In this document: piece after piece, positions 54,600 through 64,000 of the stretch
Layout: the number at the start of each line of letters is the position of its first letter
Position numbering within the stretch: the stretch's first letter is position 1
From: Bos javanicus
Taxonomy: Eukaryota; Chordata; Mammalia; Artiodactyla; Bovidae
Reading direction: 5' to 3'
Assembly: GCF_032452875.1 (NCBI RefSeq)
Contig: NW_026893836.1
Span: 186,001 to 250,000, forward strand
Length of the DNA stretch: 64,000 nucleotides
Made by a program: the position numbers and the translations under genes
Notes under the pieces: model-generated
What the model saw: only the letters and a program-made list of their open reading frames with translations
What the model was told of the DNA's origin: nothing
The model's database searches: none

Positions 54600-56503
54600 G
54601 GGCCTGCTGAGCTGCGTGATTACTGTCTGCTCATCTGCTTGACAATTGCCAGCTGAGCTGCACGATTCCTGCCTGTCATCTGCTTGACAATTGCCAGCTG
54701 TGCTGCGTAATTCCTGCCTGCTCAGCTGCTTGATTATTGCCAGCTGAGCAGCATGATTCCTCACACCTGAGTTCCATGATTATTGCCTGCTGACTGTTTG
54801 ATTCGTGCCTACTCAGCTCTTTGTTTATTGCCTCCAGAGGCACATGATCAGTGTATGATAGCAAACATGATCAGCGCATGATCAGTCACATGATCAGCGC
54901 CATTAAGTCACGTGATCACTACATGATAGTCATGTGATCAGTCCATGCTCAGTCACGGTATCAGTGCATGATCAGCCACGTGATCAGTGCATGATCTGTC
55001 ACAAGATTAGTGTATGATCATCCACGTGATCAGTGCACGGGCAGTCATGTGATCAGTGCATGATATAGAAGTGAACAGTGCATGATCAGTCTCGTGATCA
55101 GTGCATGATAGCCACGTGATCAGTGCATGATCAGTCACCTGATGGGTGTATGATCATTCACGTGACCTGTACATGGTAGCTACATGATCATTGCATGATC
55201 AGCCACGTGAGTAGTTCATGATAGCCACGTGATCACTGCATGATCAGTCACGTGATCAGTGCATGATCAGTCATGTGACCAGTACATGGTAGCTGCGTGA
55301 TCATGGCATGATCAGCCACGTGAGCAGTGCATGATAGCCACGTGACCAGTGCATGATCAGACACGAGATCAGTGCATGATCAGTCACGTGATCAGTGCAT
55401 GATCAGCCACGTGATCAGTGCATGACCAGGCACGTGATCAGTGTATGTCCAGCCAAGTGATCAGTGCATGATAGCCACGTGATCAGTGCATGATCAGTCA
55501 CGTGATCAGTGCATGATCAGTTATGTGATCAGTGTATGATCAGCCACGTGATCAGTGCATGATCAGCCACATGATCAGTGCATGATCAATTACGTGATCA
55601 GTGCATGATCAGTCACGTGACCAGTACATGGTAGCTACGTGATCATTGCCTGATCAGCCACATGATCAGTGCATGATAGCCACGTGATCAGTGCATGATA
55701 GCCACGTGATCAGTGCATGATCAGTCATGTGATACGTGTGTGATCAGCCACGTGATCAGTGCATGATATCCACGTGATCAGTGCATGACAGCCACGTGAT
55801 CACTGCATGAGAGCCACGGGATCAGTGCATGATCAGTCACGTGATACATGTGTGATCAGCCACGTGATCAGTGCATGATGAGCCACGTGATCAGTGCAGG
55901 ATCATTTACGTGATCAGTGCATGATCAGTCACGTGACCAGTACATCGTTGCTACGTGATCGTTGCATGATCAGCCACGTGAGCAGAGCATGATAGCCACG
56001 TGGTCAGTGCATGATCAGTCACGTGATCAGTACATGATCAGTCACGTGAACAGTGCATGATCATTTACGTGATCTTTGCATGATCAGTCACGTTACCAGT
56101 ATATGGTTGCTACGTGATCATTTCATGACGAGCCACGTGAGCAGTGCATGATTGCCACGTGATGTGTGCATGAGTTACGTGAGCAGAGTATGATCAGCCA
56201 CGTGATCAGTGCATGAGTGCCACGTGATCAGTGCATGATATGTCACGTGACAGGTGTGTGATCAGCCACGTGAACAGTGCATGTTCAGCCACGTGATCAG
56301 TGCATGATAGCCACGTGATCAGTGCATGATCAGTTACGTGAGCAGTGTATGATCAGCCACGTGATCAGTGCATGGTCAGACACGTGAACAGTGTATGATC
56401 AGCCACGTGATCAGTGCATGATATCCAAGTGATCAGTGCATGATCATCACGTGATCAGTGTATGATCAGCCACGTGAACAGTGCATGCTCAGTCACGTGA
56501 TCT
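54600..56503 (+). repeat. HOR unit, full-length form (1904 bp)
   Basis: The D-block is at 54600-54842. It has the same length as 49095-50998 but the downstream-subfamily variants: TGCACGGGCAG, CACGTGGTCAG and CACGTTACCAG. Confidence 0.88.
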
Positions 56504-58293
56504 GGGCCTGCTGAGCTGCGTGATTACTGTCTGCTCATCTGCTTGACAATTGCCAGCTGAGCTGCACGATTCCTGCCTGTCATCTGCTTGACAATTGCCA
56601 GCTGTGCTGCGTAATTCCTGCCTGCTCAGCTGCTTGATTATTGCCAGCTGAGCAGCATGATTCCTCACACCTGAGTTCCATGATTATTGCCTGCTGACTG
56701 TTTGATTCGTGCCTACTCAGCTCTTTGTTTATTGCCTCCAGAGGCACATGATCAGTGTATGATAGCAAACATGATCAGCGCATGATCAGTCACATGATCA
56801 GCGCCATTAAGTCACGTGATCACTACATGATAGTCATGTGATCAGTCCATGCTCAGTCACGGTATCAGTGCATGATCAGCCACGTGATCAGTGCATGATC
56901 TGTCACAAGATTAGTGTATGATCATCCACGTGATCAGTGCACGGGCAGTCATGTGATCAGTGCATGATATAGACGTGAACAGTGCATGACCAGTCTCGTG
57001 ATCCGTGCATGATAGCCACGTGATCAGTGCATGATCAGTCACCTGATGGGTGTATGATCATTCACGTGACCTGTACATGGTAGGTACATGATCATTGCAT
57101 GATCAGCCACTTGAGTAGTTCATGATAGCCACGTGATCACTGCATGATCAGTCACGTGATCAGTGCATGATCAGTCATGTGACCAGTACATGGTAGCTGC
57201 GTGATCATGGCATGATCAGCCACGTGAGCAGTGCATGATAGCCACGTGACCAGTGCATGATCAGACACGAGATCAGTGCATGATCAGTCACGTGATCAGT
57301 GCATGATCAGCCACGTGATCAGTTCATGACCAGGCACGTGATCAGTGTATGTCCAGCCAAGTGATCAGTGCATGATAGCCACGTGATCAGTGCATGATCA
57401 GTCACGTGATCAGTGCATGATCAGTTATGTGATCAGTGTATGATCAGCCACGTGATCAGTGCATGATCAGCCACATGATCAGTGCATGATCAATTACGTG
57501 ATCAGTGCATGATCAGTCACGTGACCAGTACATGGTAGCTACGTGATCATGGCCTGATCAGCCACATGATCAGTGCATGATAGCCACGTGATCAGTGCAT
57601 GATAGCCACGTGATCAGTGCATGATCAGTCATGTGATACGTGTGTGATCAGCCACGTGATCAGTGCATGATATCCACGTGATCAGTGCATGACAGCCACG
57701 TGAACAGTGCATGAGAGCCACGGGATCAGTGCAAGATCAGTCACGTGATACATGTGTGATCAGCCACGTGATCAGTGCATGATGAGCCACGTGATCAGTG
57801 CAGGATCAATTACGTGATCAGTGCATGATCAGTCACGTGACCAGTACATGGTTGCTACGTGATCGTTGCATGATCAGCCACGTGAGCAGAGCATGATAGC
57901 CACGTGGTCAGTGCATGATCAGTCACGTGATCAGTACATGATCAGTCACGTGAACAGTGCATGATCATTTACGTGATCTCTGCATGATCAGTCACGTTAC
58001 CAGTATATGGTTGCTACGTGATCATTCCATAACGAGCCACGTGAGCAGTGCATGATAGCCACGTGATGTGTGCATGAGTTACGTGAGCAGAGTATGATCA
58101 GCCACGTGATCAGTGCATGAGTGCCACGTGATCAGTGCATGATATTTCACGTGACAGGTGTGTGATCAGCCACGTGAACAGTGCATGTTCAGCCACGTGA
58201 TCAGTGCATGATAGCCACGTGATCAGTGCATGATCATCACGTGATCAGTGTATGATCAGCCACGTGAACAGTGCATGCTCATTCACGTGATCA
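56504..58293 (+). repeat. HOR unit beta-4 (1790 bp)
   Basis: The D-block is at 56504-56746. The unit is beta-like at its 3' end. It carries GATCTCTGCATG, CCATAACGAG and GATATTTCACG, which recur 5189 bp later in beta-5. Confidence 0.88.
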
Positions 58294-59834
58294 GGGCCTG
58301 CTGAGCTGCGTGATTACTGTCTGCTCATCTGCTTGACAATTGCCAGCTGAGCTGCACGATTCCTGCCTGTCATCTGCTTGACAATTGCCAGCTGTGCTGT
58401 GTAATTCCTGCCTGCTCAGCTGCTTGATTATTGCCAGCTGAGTAGCATGATTCCTCACACCTGAGTTCCATGATTATTGCCTGCTGACTGTTTGATTCGT
58501 GCCTACTCAGCTCTTTGTTTATTGCCTCCAGAGGCACATGATCAGTGTATGATAGTAAACATGATCAGCGCATGATCAGTCACATGATCAGCGCCATTAA
58601 GTCACGTGATCACTACATGATAGTCATGTGATCAGTCCATGCTCAGTCACGGTATCAGTGCATGATCAGCCACGTGATCAGTGCATGATCTGTCACAAGA
58701 TTAGTGTATGATCATCCACGTGATCAGTGCACGGGCAGTCATGTGATCAGTGCATGATATAGACGTGAACAGTGCATGATCAGTCTCGTGATCAGTGCAT
58801 GATAGCCACGTGATCAGTGCATGATCAGTCACGTGATCAGTGCATGATCAGTTATGTGATCAGTGTATGATCAGCCACGTGATCAGTGCATGATCAGCCA
58901 CATGATCAGTGCATGATCAATTACGTGCTCAGTGCATGATCAGTTACGTGACCAGTACATGGTAGCTACGTGATCATTGCCTGATAAGCCACGTGATCAG
59001 TGCATGATAGCCACGTGATCAGTGCATGATAGCCACGTGATCAGTGCATGATCAGTCATGTGATACGTGTGTGATCAGCCACATGATCAGTGCATGATAT
59101 CCACGTGATCAGTGCATGACAGCCACGTGATCAGTGCATGAGAGCCACGGAATCAGTGCATGATCAGTCACGTGATACATGTGTGATCAGCCACGTGATC
59201 AGTGCATGATGAGCCACGTGATCAGTGCAAGATCAATTACGTGATCAGTGCATGATCAGTCACGTGACCAGTACATGGTTGCTACGTGATCGTTGCATGA
59301 TCAGCCACGTGAGCAGAGCATGATAGCCACGTGGTCAGTGCATGATCAGTCACGTGATCAGTACATGATCAGTCACGTGAACAGTGCATGATCATTTACG
59401 TGATCTTTGCATGATCAGTCACGTTACCAGTATATGGTTGCTACGTGATCATTCCATGACGAGCCACGTGAGCAGTGCATGATAGCCACATGATGTGTGC
59501 ATGAGTTACGTGAGCAGAGTATGATCAGCCACGTGATCAGTGCATGAGTGCCACGTGATCAGTGCATGATATGTCACGTGACAGGTGTGTGATCAGCCAC
59601 GTGAACAGTGCATGTTCAGCCACGTGATCAGTGCATGATAGCCACGTGATCAGTGCATGATCAGTTACGTGAGCAGTGTATGATCAGCCACGTGATCAGT
59701 GCATGGTCAGACACGTGAACAGTGTATGATCAGCCACGTGATCAGTGCATGATATCCAAGTGATCAGTGCATGATCATCACGTGATCAGTGTATGATCAG
59801 CCACGTGAACAGTGCATGCTCAGTCACGTGATCT
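58294..59834 (+). repeat. HOR unit gamma-4 (1541 bp)
   Basis: The D-block is at 58294-58536 with GTGCTGTGTAATTCC, GAGTAGCATG and, just after it, GATAGTAAACATG. The unit lacks the CACCTGATGGGTG segment like the other gamma units. Confidence 0.88.
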
Positions 59835-61692
59835 GGGCCTGCTGAGCTGCGTGATTACTGTCTGCTCATCTGCTTGACAATTTCCAGCTGAGCTGCACGA
59901 TTCCTGCCTGTCATCTGCTTGACAATTGTCAGCTGTGCTGCGTAATTCCTGCCTGTTCAGCTGCTTGATTATTGCCAGCTGAGCAGCATGATTCCTCACA
60001 CCTGTGTTCCATGATTATTGCCTGCTGACTGTTTGATTCGTGCCTACTCAGCTCTTTGTTTATTGCCTCCAGAGGCACATGATCAGTGTATGATAGCAAA
60101 CATGATCAGCGCATGATCAGTCACATGATCAGCGCCATTAAGTCACGTGATCACTACATGATAGTCATGTGATCAGTCCATGCTCAGTCACGGTATCAGT
60201 GCATGATCAGCCACGTGATCAGTGCATGATCTGTCACAAGATTAGTGTATGATCATCCACGTGATCAGTGCACGGCAGTCATGTGATCAGTGCATGATAT
60301 AGACGTGAACAGTGCATGATCAGTCTCGTGATCAGTGCATGATAGCCACGTGATCAGTTCATGATCAGTCACCTGATGGGTGTATGATCATTCACGTGAC
60401 TTGTACATGGTAGCTACATGATCATTGCATGATCAGCCACGTGAGTAGTTCATGATAGCCACGTGATCACTGCATGATCAGTCACGTGATCAGTGCATGA
60501 TCAGTCATGTGACAAGTACATGGTAGGTGCGTGATCATGGCATGATCAGCCACGTGAGCAGTGCATGATAGCCACGTGATCAGTGCATGATCAGACACGA
60601 GATCAGTGCATGATCAGTCACGTGATCAGTGCATGACCAGGCACATGATCAGTGTATATCCAGCCAAGTGATCAGTGCATGATAGCCACGTGATCTGTGC
60701 ATGATCAGTCACGTGATCAGTGCATGATCAGTTATGTGATCAGTGTATGATCAGCCACGTGATCAATGCATGATCAGCCACATGATCAGTGCATGTTCAA
60801 TTACGTGCTCAGTGCATGATCAGTTACGTGACCAGTACAAGGTAGCTACGTGATCATTGCCTGATAAGCCAAGTGATCAGTGCATGATAGCCACGTGATC
60901 AGTGCATGATCAGTCATGTGATACGTGTGTGATCAGCCACATGATCAGTGCATGATATCCACGTGATCAGTGCATGACAGCCACGTGATCAGTGCATGAG
61001 AGCCACGGGATCAGTGCATGATCAGTCACGTGATACATGTGTGATCAGCCACGTGATCAGTGCATGATGAGCCACGTTATCAGTGCAGGATCAATTACGT
61101 GATCAGTGCATGATCAGTCACGTGACCAGTACATGGTTGCTACGTGATCGTTGCATGATCAGCCACGTGAGCAGAGCATGATAGCCACGTGGTCAGCGCA
61201 TGATCAGTCAGGTGATCAGTACATGATCAGACACGTGAACAGTGCATGATCATTTACGTGATCTTTGCATGATCAGTCACGTTACCAGTATATGGTTGCT
61301 ACGTGATCATTCCATGACGAGCCACGTGAGCAGTGCATGATAGCCACGTGATGTGTGCATGAGTTACGTGAGCAGAGTATGATCAGCCACGTGATCATTG
61401 CATGAGTTCCACGTGACCAGTGCATGATATGTCACGTGACAGGTGTGTGATCAGCCACGTGAACAGTGCATGTTCAGCCACGTGATCAGTGCATGATAGC
61501 CACGTGATCAGTGCATGATCAGTTACGTGAGCAGTGTATGATCAGCCACGTGATCAGTGCATGGTCAGACACGTGAACAGTGTATGATCAGCCACGTGAT
61601 CAGTGCATGATATCCAAGTGATCAGTGCATGATCATCACGTGATCAGTGTATGATCAGCCACGTGAACAGTGCATGCTCAGTCACGTGATCT
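59835..61692 (+). repeat. HOR unit alpha-4 (1858 bp)
   Basis: The D-block is at 59835-60077 with private changes GACAATTTCCAG, GACAATTGTCAG, CCTGTTCAG and CACCTGTGTTCC, the most diverged A block of the second half. The unit length is identical to alpha-1. Confidence 0.88.
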
Positions 61693-63482
61693 GGGCCTGC
61701 TGAGCTGCGTGATTACTGTCTGCTCATCTGCTTGACAATTGCCAGCTGAGCTGCACGATTCCTGCCTGTCATCTGCTTGACAATTGCCAGCTGTGCTGCG
61801 TAATTCCTGCCGGCTCAGCTGCTTGATTATTGTCAGCTGAGCAGCATGATTCCTCACACCTGAGTTCCATGATTATTGCCTGCTGACTGTTTGATTCGTG
61901 CCTACTCAGCTCTTTGTTTATTGCCTCCAGAGGCACATGATCAGTGTATGATAGCAAACATGATCAGCGCATGATCAGTCACATGATCAGCGCCATTAAG
62001 TCACGTGATCACTACATGATAGTCATGTGATCAGTCCATGCTCAGTCACGGTATCAGTGCATGATCAGCCACGTGATCAGTGCATGATCTGTCACAAGAT
62101 TAGTGTATGATCATCCACGTGATCAGTGCACGGGCAGTCATGTGATCAGTGCATGATATAGACGTGAACAGTGCATGACCAGTCTCGTGATCCGTGCATG
62201 ATAGCCAGGTGATCAGTGCATGATCAGTCACCTGATGGGTGTATGATCATTCACGTGACCTGTACATGGTAGCTACATGATCATTGCATGATCAGCCACT
62301 TGAGTAGTTCATGATAGCCACGTGATCACTGCATGATCAGTCACGTGATCAGTGCATGATCAGTCATGTGACCAGTACATGGTAGCTGCGTGATCATGGC
62401 ATGATCAGCCACGTGAGCAGTGCATGATAGCCAAGTGACCAGTGCATGATCAGACACGAGATCAGTGCATTATCAGTCACGTGATCAGTGCATGATCAGC
62501 CACGTGATCAGTTCATGACCAGGCACGTGATCAGTGTATGTCCAGCCAAGAGATCAGTGCATGATAGCCACGTGATCAGTGCATGATCAGTCACGTGATC
62601 AGTGCATGATCAGTTATGTGATCAGTGTATGATCAGCCACGTGATCAGTGCATGATCAGCCACATGATCAGTGCATGATCAATTACGTGATCAGTGCATG
62701 ATCAGTCACGTGACCAGTACATGGTAGCTACGTGATCATGGCCTGATCAGCCACATGATCAGTGCATGATAGCCACGTGATCAGTGCATGATAGCCACGT
62801 GATCAGTGCATGATCAGTCATGTGATACGTGTGTGATCAGCCATGTGATCAGTGCATGATATCCACGTGATCAGTGCATGACAGCCACGTGATCAGTGCA
62901 TGAGAGCCACGGGATCAGTGCATGATCAGTCACGTGATACATGTGTGATCAGCCACGTGATCAGTGCATGATGAGCCACGTGATCAGTGCAGGATCAATT
63001 ACGTGATCAGTGCATGATCAGTCACGTGACCAGTACATGGTTGCTACGTGATCGTTGCATGATCAGCCACGTGAGCAGAGCATGATAGCCACGTGGTCAG
63101 TGCATGATCAGTCACGTGATCAGTACATGATCAGTCACGTGAACAGTGCATGATCATTTACGTGATCTCTGCATGATCAGTCACGTTACCAGTATATGGT
63201 TGCTACGTGATCATTCCATAACGAGCCACGTGAGCAGTGCATGATAGCCACGTGATGTGTGCATGAGTTACGTGAGCAGAGTATGATCAGCCACGTGATC
63301 AGTGCATGAGTGCCACGTGATCAGTGCATGATATTTCACGTGACAGGTGTGTGATCAGCCACGTGAACAGTGCATGTTCAGCCACGTGATCAGTGCATGA
63401 TAGCCACGTGATCAGTGCATGATCATCACGTGATCAGTGTATGATCAGCCACGTGAACAGTGCATGCTCAGTCACGTGATCA
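61693..63482 (+). repeat. HOR unit beta-5 (1790 bp)
   Basis: The D-block is at 61693-61935 with CTGCCGGCTCAG and TTATTGTCAGCTG as at 52719. The rest of the unit follows beta-4 at an offset of 5189 bp. Confidence 0.88.
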
Positions 63483-64000
63483 GGGCCTGCTGAGCTGCGT
63501 GATTACTGTCTGCTCATCTGCTTGACAATTGCCAGCTGAGCTGCACGATTCCTGCCTGTCATCTGCTTGACAATTGCCAGCTGTGCTGTGTAATTCCTGC
63601 CTGCTCAGCTGCTTGATTATTGCCAGCTGAGTAGCATGATTCCTCACACCTGAGTTCCATGATTATTGCCTGCTGACTGTTTGATTCGTGCCTACTCAGC
63701 TCTTTGTTTATTGCCTCCAGAGGCACATGATCAGTGTATGATAGTAAACATGATCAGCGCATGATCAGTCACATGATCAGCGCCATTAAGTCACGTAATC
63801 ACTACATGATAGTCATGTGATCAGTCCATGCTCAGTCACGGTATCAGTGCATGATCAGCCACGTGATCAGTGCATGATCTGTCACAAGATTAGTGTATGA
63901 TCATCCACGTGATCAGTGCACGGGCAGTCATGTGATCAGTGCATGATATAGACGTGAACAGTGCATGATCAGTCTCGTGATCAGTGCATGATAGCCACGT
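63483..64000 (+). repeat. HOR unit, gamma-4-like start, cut by the window end
   Basis: The D-block is at 63483-63725 and shares GTGCTGTGTAATTCC, GAGTAGCATG and the following GATAGTAAACATG with 58294, 5189 bp upstream. The unit runs off the window, so the array continues. Confidence 0.85.

Larger units (their letters stand above)
1..64000. repeat. 23-bp satellite array with nested higher-order repeats, filling the window
   Basis: The window is head-to-tail copies of a ~23-bp monomer made of CACGTGATCAG, then TGCATGATCAG, then T or C. A 22-bp variant ends ATAGC before the next CACGTG, and another common variant carries CAATTACGTG in place of CAGTCACGTG. Division of length gives roughly 2,800 monomer positions; I did not count copies. 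All copies run in the same orientation and I saw no inversion. Consensus G+C is 11 of 23. TGA stops inside TGATCA fall in every frame on both strands because 23 is not a multiple of three, so the array cannot encode a long protein. No gene, tRNA, rRNA, mobile element or unique-sequence island was seen. A eukaryotic satellite is the best fit; the species is not identifiable from the sequence alone. Confidence 0.97.

Noticed and set aside
1..64000. CRISPR array
   Set aside because: Repeats of ~23 bp are directly adjacent with no unique spacers, and no cas genes are present.
1..64000. Iteron-type plasmid origin or Dam-site (GATC) cluster of a bacterial origin
   Set aside because: Direct repeats of 20-23 bp with GATC recall iterons, but thousands of copies over 64 kb without any replication gene or DnaA-box cluster do not fit a bacterial replicon.
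1..64000. Long tandem-repeat protein
   Set aside because: A 23-bp period changes frame at each step and TGATCA places TGA in all frames on both strands, so no frame stays open across the array.
1..64000. Alpha-satellite-like centromere with CENP-B boxes
   Set aside because: No 171-bp period and no CENP-B box-like motif was seen. A centromeric role is possible but cannot be supported from sequence.

Overview
The whole 64 kb is satellite DNA. I found no protein gene, RNA gene, transposon or CRISPR array. Nearly every base belongs to one family of ~23-bp direct repeats. The monomer is two ~11-bp half-units, CACGTGATCAG followed by TGCATGATCAG, plus one T or C; a common 22-bp form ends in ATAGC instead of ATCAGC. 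The size, the nested higher-order structure, and the CpG-type decay of CACGTG to CACATG and CATGTG suggest a eukaryotic heterochromatic (centromeric, pericentromeric, subtelomeric or sex-chromosome) array in a genome with CpG methylation. I cannot name the species from the sequence.

Layout. The array is punctuated 39 times by a ~225-243 bp block, called the D-block here, that lacks the CACGTG/TGATCA signature. Read in 22-23 bp steps, the D-block is itself a diverged branch of the same monomer, arranged as ~46-bp dimers. It has two main types, A (29 copies) and B (10 copies). From 1 to ~33.6 kb the array is built from a ~13.48-kb unit with nine D-blocks in the order B A B' A B A B' A A. One unit spans ~2859-16342, a second ~16343-29816, and a third starts at ~29817 and breaks off near 33.6 kb. 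The first 2.86 kb is a rearranged remnant of another. From 33,627 to the end, only A-type D-blocks occur, every 1.5-1.9 kb. They form a three-member pattern (called alpha, beta, gamma here) with a combined period of ~5.14-5.24 kb, interrupted once at 49.1-54.6 kb. The length differences among these units that I traced are one or more whole monomers.

Overlaid on this are a ~12-kb zone (about 21.1-33 kb) in which the array is conspicuously closer to the consensus than its 13.48-kb partner, and a subfamily change near 53-54 kb after which several new shared variants appear in every unit. Most hunting value lies in the nested architecture, the regular lattice of CACGTG, TGATCA and TGCATG motifs, and the contrast between homogenised and variant-rich stretches.
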